From contig CM076654.1 in NCBI GenBank assembly GCA_038496675.1, forward strand, positions 4,390,269 to 4,454,268: a DNA stretch of 64,000 bases, in the 5' to 3' direction. The notes under the pieces are model-generated. The model saw only the letters and a list, made by a program, of their open reading frames with translations, was not told where the DNA came from and did not search any database. The translations under genes and the position numbers were made by a program. Origin of the DNA: Rachycentron canadum (lineage: Eukaryota; Chordata; Actinopteri; Carangiformes; Rachycentridae). Shown piece by piece: positions 1 through 11,942 of the stretch; the stretch's first letter is position 1; the number at the start of each line of letters is the position of its first letter.

Positions 1-3000
1 ACATGCCTTCTCACCTGACCGGTCATTAATGGACAATGCAGGCCAAAGCTCTGATTAACATGGATGAGCTTTTGTTTGCAGAGAAAGGAAGATACGCACT
101 CACATTCCCCGTTAGGCACCACTGCTTTCTCCTCCCTATCTGAATCACATGTGCATTACTTCACCGCTCTGACATACGAGGCTTTGTGCAGTACACTTAA
201 TACACAGTGAATGTCCCACACAGTGGAGCATGTGGGACCAATAATCCGCAATGGTCAGAGGTCATCGGCTAATGTGACGATGTGTGTGTCCCAGCGAGAG
301 GCGGATTGGTATCTCAATCGTATGGGGAGCAGCGACATTGATTTGACACCGGCTGAATTTTCAGAGAACACTATAAACATGTCTTCAGATTACAGATCTG
401 TCCATGAAACAGAACTCAGAAGCACCAAATAGGAGTAATTTCAGTCGACTGAACAGAGGAGTGGAGTTAATGCATCTACTTGTGATTTTTTTTTTTCTTT
501 TTTTTACTTTTTTTTTATTCTGCAGCTGCTTTTGTATTATAACTCTGACCCTCTCTGGTGTTCTGTTGTTTTATATGGAAAAGAATAAAAGAAAAAAAAC
601 AACTTATTAATACAGTAATTTAAACATACTAATTACACCACAGCCACAGGAAACAGCAGTTTCTGATTGGTTGTCAGATATCTGTCCAATCCCGCCCTGG
701 ACAGCTCAGTTCCAGTCAACAGCTTCATCCTCGTTCTTAATCAGTGCACAAGGCATTAGTAACTGTTGCTATGGTTAACTGCAGGTCGCCATAGCAACAG
801 CACTTCTGCCTCAATCCATGTTGCCAGATTAGCCTGGTTTCAGACCCCTGAACCGTCACCTACATCCCAGAACTGTTCAGCGACTCAGTCGGGTAACTCG
901 TGTTGTGCCCACTGATTGGCTGCAGCAGCCAGTTGGAGAAAGAGTTGACCGATCAGAGCTTGTCAGCAGACGGGGATTTAGAATAAAGATGTCAACTTCC
1001 TACATCGCTAACTAGCCAACTCGCTACTTTCATGCAAATTAGCAGCAGAAAAACGCCCCACAAGCATGAATGAGATCAACACAGCTGTAAAAGTCGTTGT
1101 AAGTCGACTTACAGAATAATAAAACTTTGTTTCAAATCCATTTCTCTGCAAAATAAATATTAATGACTTTATGAGCCACAATCAAAGTTAAAGTTTAAGA
1201 AAAAGTGTCTGACAGAAACACACTGATCACATTGACTGTTGCTTAGCAACATATGCAGACTCAGCGCAGCAGCTGTTTCCTCAGTGAGCGAGGTTATCAA
1301 CGTAATGAACATCAGGGTCTTGACTATTTCATCACTGTTAGGGAGGGGTCAGAAAATTAATCTGAGCCAAACTTTCAAATCCAAGCAAACACACACAAGC
1401 CAAATTCTAAGCAACACACGCACACTATGTTGGAAAGTCATATCATCATGAAAATGCCATCATGAATATGAGAAAAAGAAAATTTAAAATGCTTTGTTAC
1501 TGCAGTTGAGCCGACCAAGAATCTGAGAGTGAATCAGTTTTTCTCAGTGTCACGTTTAGGTCCCACCCATCTTAACATTTTTATAAAGCCTTATATTTTC
1601 TGACCAGTTGTTCAATGTTTGTCCTGATGTTCCCTTTGTCTGCCAGCCCAATGCTCCAACTACCTATGAGCCTACCTACTGAATGAGATTTTAACTTCAG
1701 TATCCAGGAGCGCCCACACATAGCTCCTCTACTCTATGTGGCTTTTTAACGTTAGGCATCAATGCTCATTTGTGACCTTTGAAATAACAGTTTGAGAAAA
1801 CAGTCCCCACACAAGGTCCACTTAGTAGCTTTTCTCAGAGCTTGGTATCACAATGCTTCATCAGCAGATGGAGTCATAAATCCTGCCAAGGGCGAACTGT
1901 CTTCAAATTACCACATTGTGCATGTTTTTTTTTTGGACTCCACGCTACATGAAATGTGGTCTTGAGTTAATACAAATAAAGCTGATTCAAGCCTTTCCTT
2001 TCCTTTTCTTTCCTTTAGTCAGTGGCCATGGTATAATTGCACGAAGTCACTCTAAGGTACCTGGATCCTAGAAACAATGGACTTGGTGAGTTCCTTGCTT
2101 TTTTCTAAAGTTGGATCTCATGAGAAAATGGTTCCGTGCTTCATTTCCATCTCTTCTATAGAGTTAGACAACGACATAAAAAAAAGTCAACCTTTGCATA
2201 GTTCAAACCACATCATAATTGAAAACACAGATCAATTTTACTGTTGTTTGCAAACAATACTGATGCAAACAAACCTTTAACAGCATCAGATAAGAAAGTA
2301 TTACTGTACTGTACTACTGTATATTTCATTGCATAAAATGCCTTAAATTCAAATTGAGAATAAGAACAACTTCTAGTCCTGCATAGGGGTTAATTTATTT
2401 GGATTAGAGATTGTGCTTTTAAGTATCTAGCACCTCAAGGCCACCCCTTTTCTCTAAGTGATGTTCAACACTTGATCTCAGTCATTGAGCCACGGCCTCA
2501 TCGCGGTTTCCTTTTGCACCACCGAGAAAACTGAATCCAATAAAAGAATGTATTTGCTGACTGAATTGGTGGATGTTACAGATGACGGTAAAATAACACA
2601 TTGACAGGTTGTCAAAAGAGATGCATAATGAGAGGAGTGAAGCGAGAAAGAAAAGGAAACAGAGACAGAAAGGGGAAAGGAACGGAGGGGGAGAAATATA
2701 CGATGTGTACACTAGCTCAGTGAAAGCAAACAGCTAAATTAGTCATGGAATGGATGCAAATTTGCTTCCCCTGAGTGTTGCATGGTAGAATTACCCTGAG
2801 AGGAGCAGAGGGTGAATCATGCCAACCCCCAGTGCCATGTGATTTATTAGCAAACATCCAATTCAATAAGAAAGTGCTTAACATTCAAAAAGCTGTGAAA
2901 GTCTCATAAGGTGGCATTAACTATATGATATTACCATTTCCACCGGTGGGGGGAAGGCAAGACAAGAGACCGTGGAGAAACAAACACGCCCACCTTCCAG

Positions 3001-3165
3001 AACGATCTTGGTGTGACTTGCCAAGTGGGACTGTGACAGACTGAAAACTCACTTGGCCTTTTCCACGCACACATGTTACTACTCATTAACATAGACAACG
3101 AGGTTCATTAATTGACACTCCAGCCCAAAGAGCCTCTCCGCTTTGAAAAGGGCATGGAGAGAGAA

Positions 3166-3189
3166 GGGGGGAGGGGAGGGGAGGGGAGG
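3166..3189 (+). repeat. (GGGGA)n tract, G-quadruplex-capable
   Basis: Four runs of at least four G separated by single A. This fits a strong intramolecular G-quadruplex motif on the plus strand, which is the non-template strand's complement for ksr2 transcription. Confidence 0.75.
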
Positions 3190-3689
3190 TGCAGGGTGTG
3201 TGTGCTGAGAAATAAAGACAGGAGAGTGAGAGAGATAAAAAGGCTGCAACATAAGCAAAATGAAATTGCCGTCGCACTTCTGCCTAGAAATGAAAGTTTA
3301 AGTGGTGCTGGGTATCCGGCACACTTGTATTTTTTCTAAGTAAAACTATTAGCATGTTGAACAGCCATCGTCGGCTTTAAAGAAATATTCCACCAGCAAA
3401 CACTTCTACGTTCTGAGATATAATCAATTTATGTTGATCAGTGTGGTTCAGGAGGTAATTAGTAACAAAGTTAATATTTTACTTTTGTATTTTCAAGTCC
3501 AGGAAAAAAAATAAAGCTTTTTGCTGCATTTTATTTCACATTCCAGACCATTAAAAAAAACTTCTTCATTGGAGGAACTTTTTTGAGAAACTGACTTATC
3601 ATATCTGAGTTTCTAAACCACAGTTCTTGGACCCAAAAATGTCCCTCCTTCAGGCCAAGCAGCAACCTCCAGGGCTGAAAGCCAACACA

Positions 3690-4105
3690 CACCAAGTGCC
3701 TTAAACTGTAGTTCCTCTAGTGGCCATTTGAGGCTGGCTCCAAAAGCGAGTCAGTCTCCATAGACACCCATGTTAAAATGTCCAACTTCAAAGCAGAAAT
3801 AAACATACAGACATACAGTCTGGTAGAAGTAGCTCATTTCACCCTCCATGACAACTGTATGGGCTTTTTTTTAATACAGGCTTGAAGTTATGCATAATTG
3901 AAGGTGCATTAGTTTTGTATGAAGTCCTGGCTCCACATATGCCCCCCTTTTTTGCCCATTTTAGCCAGGAGTTATACAAGGTGAGGCACTGCCAAGGTGA
4001 CAACAGTGGAGCAGCCACACTTTGACCTTTAAAACCGCTCCCCAGACACATATGAGTGACATCCCAGAGGCTACATCCATCTTTATGTACAGTCTATGGT
4101 ATTTT
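3690..4105. repeat. Teleost interspersed repeat (family unnamed)
   Basis: Phrases such as CTAGTGGCCATTTGAGGCTG, TCTCCATAGACACCCATGTT, GAAGTTATGCATAATTGAAG and the end TTTATGTACAGTCTATGG recur in many percomorph genomes as I remember them. Assignment to a named family needs a repeat-library search. Confidence 0.55.
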
Positions 4106-5810
4106 CCACTGGATAAGGAAGAATTGGGATAAAGCTTCTGCCCTTAAACATCACTGACCGTTAACTCATTCATCCACAAGGGAGCTATTGCAGTAATTCA
4201 GCCCTAAATGTCACTGACTGGTCAAAGGCCTGTTGTGTAGCTGTTGTGTGTAGCACATGTTGTGTGCAGCATTCATTCACACAGCAGTCTAGCCCTTACG
4301 TAGTTCCCCACTAGTCAAAAACAACAGAGGTAAAAAGAGAGAGCGGGAAAACGTGAGCGTCGCAAACTGAAAGGTGGGAGCAAGTGAGTTGTGATTTGTG
4401 CACTTTTGTGCCAAATTGAACTTTTTAAAGTTTCTGTAATAAGTTAACTTACTGCTTTTATTCTGAAGGCCTGTCGTTTTGATTTAAGATGTCTGGTGGT
4501 ACAAACGTGTCTATTGGGCAATATGCATAGATGTCATTATTTAAGGCTGCACATTTACTTCTATGTGGAAGTTCTAATATTACATTATAATGACATGCTG
4601 ATGCGTCTGATAATGGAGTGAAAAGAATCAGCCATTTTTTTCAGTCTAATTTATGCAATGCCTACCATTTTACACACAAGGTGGAAACAAACAGGAATGC
4701 ACAACAGGGACCTTTAGCTCCAGGTTTAGTATCATTTATTATTGTATAAGTGTTTCAGGTGTATTTTTGATTTTGTGGAATTTAGAGGATTGTTTTTTCA
4801 TGTTTTTCAGAGCAACAGTGACAACAGAATAATCCTTGAAAGAGAGATTATAGACTGATTAGCAAATTCTCTTGACTGTCAAAAAAGGCACTGCTGGTTT
4901 AACTGATTTGCAGAGTGTATGAGCCTGCATGCGTGTGTGTATGTGTGTGTGTGCATGTGTTGTGTGTGTATGTGATTCTGTGTTTGCAGGTGCTCAGTGG
5001 GGTGGCTAGCAATTGATTAACTCCAGAAACCACATATTAAAGTCAAATTAGTAAATGTGGGGAAAAGAATGATGTCATTAAATTGTTATTTTACTGATAA
5101 GATAAAATACAATGGCATTAAAAAAAAAAACATTTCAAGGAAATCTGTCAGAAGTATGAATGCAACAAGGTTTTATACTGGACCCAATCGATCATGTGAT
5201 ATACGGTTGAGAGTAATTTGATGACATTTTCACAGCACACCAGCAGATTTAGTCATCACACCAAAACAAAGTAATATTGACACCGTACTGAGCCACAAGT
5301 GGTGATCTTTAACCCTGTCTGTAGCAAATCACTTGAGGGGAAAATTGGTTTCCAAGAATATGTTGACAGAAAGCATGTTTTTTTTTTTTTTTTTTTGACA
5401 GATGATCAGAATATTGTAATTTCTTATTTAGCTGGGATCTGGGATTAATTTATCACCCATTTAGATAAGGTTCAGTAATTTTTCTTTCATCTTTTATCTT
5501 TTCTCTTATTTTTGAAACCATTTCTCTATTGTAGGAAGCAATGTCCTGTGAAAAGCTGTCAGAATATCAACACACACTCCCTCCTTAACATCATGATTAA
5601 GAAGAGATTTATTTAATCTTATTATTCAAAAGGAAAAGGCTAGAAGAAAAAAATACATTTTAAATATTCATATTAGTTGCAATATTTCTCATGATAATAA
5701 CAACAAAATAGCAACAAAAAACTAATTAAGTATCAAGGCTGGACCTTGAAATACATGATAGACATAATTCAGATCTGAAAATAAATCCATATATATATAT
5801 ATATATATAT

Positions 5811-5827
5811 CTGTCTCTTATACACAT
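5811..5827. other. Residual Nextera (Tn5 mosaic-end) adapter sequence
   Basis: The bases CTGTCTCTTATACACAT equal the first 17 of the 19-bp Tn5 mosaic end used in Illumina Nextera libraries, and they are cut off exactly by the N run. Chance occurrence at a gap edge is very unlikely. This is a library or assembly artefact rather than fish DNA. Confidence 0.9.
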
Positions 5828-6209
5828 NNNNNNNNNNNNNNNNNNNNNNNNNNNNNNNNNNNNNNNNNNNNNNNNNNNNNNNNNNNNNNNNNNNNNNNNN
5901 NNNNNNNNNNNNNNNNNNNNNNNNNNNNNNNNNNNNNNNNNNNNNNNNNNNNNNNNNNNNNNNNNNNNNNNNNNNNNNNNNNNNNNNNNNNNNNNNNNNN
6001 NNNNNNNNNNNNNNNNNNNNNNNNNNNNNNNNNNNNNNNNNNNNNNNNNNNNNNNNNNNNNNNNNNNNNNNNNNNNNNNNNNNNNNNNNNNNNNNNNNNN
6101 NNNNNNNNNNNNNNNNNNNNNNNNNNNNNNNNNNNNNNNNNNNNNNNNNNNNNNNNNNNNNNNNNNNNNNNNNNNNNNNNNNNNNNNNNNNNNNNNNNNN
6201 NNNNNNNNN
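5828..6209. other. Assembly gap (382 N) at an AT microsatellite
   Basis: Run of N between (AT)n tracts at 5789-5810 and about 6217-6244. The 17 bases just left of the gap match the Nextera/Tn5 adapter end (see the separate entry), so the gap edge is not trustworthy genomic sequence. Confidence 0.98.
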
Positions 6210-6219
6210 AGACAATATT

Positions 6220-6250
<31 letters not shown>

Positions 6251-9200
6251 ATAAGGCTAATGTGCAAAATGTCTCCAACTAATCCTACTGCACGTCTCTT
6301 CTTGTAATTCAACTTCATAATAAACTGAAATTGTGCAAAATGTTATATTGGGCTTTTCAAGAGTGAGTAAAGTCTGGCTATCAAATCTCAAAGTCAATCG
6401 AAAAATATTTGCTGCCTCCATTTTACTGAGAAACAACTATTTTACCAAATAAAGCGAATACACAGCATAAAAAAACCAAAGGAAAAGTAAATGAAGTAAA
6501 AACTAAACATGAACTGTAGTCCTTACTGGTTATGCATATTTCTCCACTGAATGACTCAGAGTAGTTGGAATGAATTACTCCCCCAAATTCCTTTAAACTT
6601 GGTGGCATCCGTGGACTCAGCATTTTTTTTTTTTTTTTTTTTTTTTTTTTCATGCTGGGAAGCTGGGAACAATTTAATTATCATGTAGGGAATGTGTTTC
6701 TTCACTTTGTAGTCTTCACAAACTGATAATGAAGGTACATATGCAAACAGAAGGAGGGGTGACTGTTAAACTAATGGTTCCTGCTTTAGGATTTGGAATA
6801 AATCTTTGTTTTGATTCAAAGTGATATTCTGAGACGCTTTTTTTTTCCCTTACAATAATAAAAAATATTCAAATTCAGAAAATGGTTCATAAAGGCTGAG
6901 ATGAATCTGAGATCTTAGATGTTTAATGTGGGCCTGGACCAAGTAAAAAAAAGAAGATTTCCTCATTGGCCACAGTAAAAGAAAGGCCACTGTGTCACTC
7001 GCAAATGACTTCATATTTCATGCTAATTGGCAAGATTATGCTACTTGTTAAAGACATGCCTGAAGTTCTAATTTTATTTCATTACCATAGGAACAAGAAG
7101 AATCAGCTCAGAATATCTATCTCTAATCTAATATCAGATCTCCAAAGATCTGCTGGAAATTTAACGGTAATTTGATTGAAATTACACCAGAGAAACTATT
7201 ATCAATATCAGTATCTCTATTCTCCATTATCGTACCTTTAAGCAAAAATAAAAATGTTTAAAATAATAAAATGTTAACATACTAGCCTATACACACAGTG
7301 GATGAAGATCTAGGTCATGGGTTTGAAACAGTATTTTATTCAGACCGTTTTTAGTGACTTTACCACTCACTCAGAAGCTTGAAGATGAAGCTGCATGTGT
7401 CTGACACACAGGAAGATATATGTATAATATTTGTCCTTTTACACAGTTAATCAAAGTATAATAATCATTACACAAGATTTGGCAGTATAGATCAAAAGAG
7501 TGTGCTTTTAGTGCACTTTACACTATTTCTCTGTTACTATTTGAGACTTTTTTCCAAGTGATTCTGTTTTTCTATTATTACAAAGTGCATATTTTTAATC
7601 TTTAGATGAACACATGTCTGTTTTTAATACCATGTTTTTGACCATGACCCATTATTTGTCTCTTCCTTCCAAAAACTATTAAATCAGTGTTTTTAATATT
7701 CATATGTTCTATGATCTGACTCCACTAAGGTTGAGGTTTGGTATCAGCACAAAAAGTTTCCTCCTTCTTTGTTCCCAACAGACAAAAGTCATAATTGCTA
7801 CAGCCTGTTATGTGAATGCGTTGGCACTGCTTGTTCCACTGACAACACCTCAACCTACAGCTCTGTATAATCCTCCTCTAGGTCACTTCTAAAATATAGT
7901 TCAAACACGACCCTTACTGCCCAGTCCCAAATTGCTAAAGTGAAGAGAATTGAGCATCTCATGGTTCAAATGAGCCCAAAAATCTTTTATCAGTAAACTT
8001 GCACTTTTTTGGACTTGCACTTGACAGGTGGTGAGAAATAATACACCAATTTCCTCACACAGGTGAAAGTTGGATTTCTAATGGATTACAACTTGCAAAA
8101 TTGGCAGCTGTTTCATCTCAAGGTGATATTTTTCTTGGATCCATAGATATTACTGAACACACTGGTAAGGAGGCAATTTGCTCATTATTTCTAGGGTGAG
8201 ACACAAAACCAGCTTGTGGTTCACTGCGATCTGAAAAGAAAACACATTATCAGACAGGCAAACAGATTAAACCAAGAAGCACAAAGCCATTTAGCAGAAG
8301 CAGGTGAGGGTTCGCATAGACGGACCAGAGTGTTTGCAGAGTTTTAACATTAAAGATGACTGAAGACAATTTTCAGACCACGATTGCAGAAACACCCCTG
8401 TCCAGTATCTGAAAAACACATCTAGCAAACCTGAAGACAAATTAACAATGAAATAGAGCCTATTACATTTCAGCAAGGCCATTAAGATTCCCTAAAAGCA
8501 CTTAATGTCACTTTTAAAGACAAAGGACAACGTCGCCAAAGACAGTGTATTAAGCCAAAAACATGAATATTAACCATATCTGAAAATCAAATTTGCTTTT
8601 TTTTTTTTTTTAATCAATTACATCTGCAATTTCTCCAGCTTTCACGCTGCACATTCACATGCAAAGCAGATCAGATGTATCCATCTTTAATGTTTGGTTC
8701 ACCAATAAGGGCTAAAATGATCAGGACTACTAATTGCAAATAGGCAATTATTATATTTCATAAAATGAAATTTCACTTATCAGTGCCAAAATCAAACCTA
8801 AGTTTTCCATTAGCAGGGCATGCTAAGAATTCTTGCACATTCAGCTACATAGTCTTTGTGCTGTGTTATGCAGTGATAATGAGATATCAGGCCATATCTC
8901 ATTAAGATAAAGGGAGAAAAATGTCTCTTGGGGTCAGAGGGTAATCTCTGGTTATTGTGTCCCGGCCACAGTGCCAGGCAATTAAGCAAGAGAAAATGAG
9001 GACCTAAGGAGCAGTGTGAGCTTATTAAAATCCCGAGGTTGGTGTCAGGGGGAAATATGCGTAACGTAGAAGGAACTGGGTATCACAGAAAAGCAGCCAT
9101 TAAAGTATGAATTGTGATGGGGTTTTTTTCAAGGTTGGTTTGTTCCGGTGAGATGTTTGCAAGTTGTTTTTCATTCTGAGCCATTAGGTGGAAAAACAAG

Positions 9201-11440
9201 GTGAGAAATAGTAATTTTAATGAAAGATTTAAGAAAATGTAGTATGTTATGAACTTTCAGCCTCCAACCTCCAGGTATTTGCTCTTGCATCAAGACAAAA
9301 ACAGATACCAATTTTGCAATGTAGCCAATTCCCTTCTGAATACAGATACAAAAAAATATTTAAAAAAAAAAGTATAAGAGCCTCATGCCAGAACTGAACC
9401 ACCAATTTGATGCTTGCCAGTGCCATCCTCCAACCAATTATGATGTATTATGAGAGGTACTTGGCTACCAGAGAAGCCAGCAGATCTGCCCTGTCTCGAT
9501 AAGTTGCAACATTTCCAGGCACACAGAGGCCATTGATTAGAAGGGCTCAACTCGCAGCCTGCAGTCTATCAGTGCTCAGGGACCGGTAATCAATTCTCTA
9601 ATGCCGTTTGAGCTTATTCACTGCAGCTATGATCCACTCCTCATGGTGCAGATACACGTACACACAGTCACGCGCTCTGACGTGTGGATGTAGCCCTGTC
9701 TGCAACCAAGTACACACCGAATATAACCCAGATGGCCATCGTAAAAGCAGAGGACAACTCCCAAATATTAACTTACCAAGTGTAGCAGTGATAGGGCACT
9801 GTCATCTAATGGCATTATCAAAATGAGTGCAGCTCTCCTGAGGCAGACTCTGGTTCCTGATTACCTAGCAGTGGTGGACCCTGTTTGTGGCCAAATCTGA
9901 TCAGCATAGCACCAGACACAGGCATGGCCGGGCAGGAACTCAGCCCAAGGCCTCTTATCTCTACCGACAGGCCGTTGGTCCTTTATGGGCAATGATGTCT
10001 TCCCAGGAATTAATCTGATTGGGCTCTGGTGGAAGATTATGTTCTTGTGAAACTGCTGAAAGGAAAGGTGGGGCCCAAACTTTCTTTCTGTACTTCTTGG
10101 ATCAGATGGAATCACAGTGTCAGTACACATCGGGGAGAGAAAGTACTAGAAAACTCTGACCGTTTGCTTCTGGCAGGCCATTTGCTTAAACTGACTGAGC
10201 GGGGCTGAAGTTTGAATATTGGCTCTAAGAAACTTTATAAACCAGGTAATTTTGACAGTGAAACAAATTTGCACAATAAGAAGCAAGTAGCCTCAGTCCT
10301 AAAGTACTACATCAGTCATTAAACACCCGATTCTTTAAAGGAAAAACTTTTTTTTTTAGGACTTTCTAGCCAGTTGTCCAATAAATATATTACACAGGTC
10401 TTCAACCATGACGCCGAATGGAGAAAGTATTGTAGAGAGGCTACTTATAAAATATTACTGACAGTTATGCACATTGTATTTCTGCTGTCACTTCTAATGC
10501 ATCATATAAATAATACCAGACAGTGGAAAGTAACTAAAGTAATGTACTTAAGTGCCGTTTAAAGATATTTGTAATTTAAATGTATGTATCTGGCAGCTGA
10601 GGTTACTCACCACGTTACAGTTTAACATTTTAAATACAACACGACAGGTTTATAAAATACAGTGCATTGTAAAAGATGAAATTGCCCTAAAGTATTTAAA
10701 ATTGTTTATTTAAAATCTCAAGCAACTGCAACAGTTAAATGCTACTTACATATTAATGTTTTGGTAATAATTACCTAATAATGTTATAAGTAATAGTATG
10801 AATCTTTTTTATCTTTTATTTTCCAGAATTAAAAGTAATTTTTCTTTTGTACTTTTGGTTCTATAGCATTTTAACACATGCCTTTTAGTCCTAGTTTTTT
10901 TATTATTACTATTAATATAGAATTGGTACTTTAACTCAAGAAAAGGCTGTGCACATCTATGTTTGGGGGAATTACAAGTGAACTTGCAGGAAAACAGGAT
11001 TATTGAAGATTGACTCTATGTCAATAACATGATTTTACAGGGGGGAGAAATGAGGCCTTATTTGTCATCAAGTATATGATTATCTGTAAATTATGACTAT
11101 AAATATAAATAAGATCAATCTGGATAATGAATTTGTGTTAAGGATTACATTAATTCCTTTGTGTGTTTGTTTACTAATCTTAATTAAAAACACTGGCCTG
11201 TTAACAAGTGTAAATAAACCTTGAATGGGATCAGAAAAGATTAATTACTTTTACTTTGTTATTGTCTAGTTTACTTTCCTGTACTAAAAGACCTGTCAAT
11301 CAATTTGTGATAACAGGTTCCATCCCTGGGTTTTGAATATTTGCAGGAGGGCGACACCTTTATTTACATTGCCACACACAAAGCTCCAAAATGCCCCCCC
11401 CCCATTTGCTATTAAAAATCTGGAGGGGTGTAACACTTAC

Positions 11441-11942
11441 TTTGGTGTCTGCGTGTCATCCAAGCGGTTCCCCAGCTGGAACTCATGAGATTTGCTGCGA
11501 TGCAGTGCGGTGAAGCCCGGCAGCAGATGAATGAGTTTGCGGCTGGGTGGAGGTGGCGTTCCTGGGGCCTTCACTTTGTTCCTTCGCCGCATGGGAGGAG
11601 TGCCTGGTGGGGTCATGGTGTTGATCACCAAGGGAGTCCGAGGAGGTGTGTGGCCAAAATGCCTCTGGCGGGGTGATGGGGGCAGGGAGCGATGACCGGA
11701 GTCCAAAGGAGGGAAGAGCCCTGTGGCAGGGCTGTCGACGGTGAGTCGATCGACATACAAAGGGGGAGCCAGGGCCTGGGGGCTGTGGCACATGTGCTGG
11801 TTGTACTTGGACTGGACTTTGGGGCTTTGCGACAGCTGGAACCGGATCCACTGACTGGCCTCTGGCTGGCACACCGGGGTGTTTTCTTTGCCCGATTCAG
11901 AGGTGGGCCACTGGATGGACCAGTCCTGCTTCGCCTGGCTCC
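11441..11942 (-). CDS. ksr2: ksr2 exon 4 (CA2, proline-rich)
   Basis: 502 nt encoding residues 156-322 plus two bases of a Lys codon; acceptor AACAG, donor GTAAGT. It contains KQDWSIQWPTSESGKEN, the CA2-type stretch SGHRSLPPSPRQRH, the repeated PPGTPP motifs, and LIHLLPGFTALHRSKSHEF near the end. In KSR1 the RSKSHE serine is, as I recall, one of the 14-3-3 binding sites; Ser307 would be the matching residue here, by inference. Opposite-strand reading frames over the same bases are shadows. Confidence 0.93.

Larger units (their letters stand above)
1..11440 (-). other. ksr2 intron 4 (part), no gene seen
   Basis: No exon with plausible splice sites and recognisable peptide was found. The stretch holds a G-rich tract at 3166-3189, an interspersed repeat near 3.7-4.1 kb, an N gap at 5828-6209 flanked by (AT)n, poly-T near 6624-6650, and otherwise AT-rich unique-looking sequence. 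Parts of 8.9-9.6 kb are less AT-rich and might be conserved regulatory DNA, but this cannot be judged without alignment. Confidence 0.7.

Noticed and set aside
5769..6318. Open frames spanning the first N gap
   Set aside because: They exist only because N codons are not stops; the flanks are AT repeat and adapter sequence. The same applies to frames across 36557-37070.
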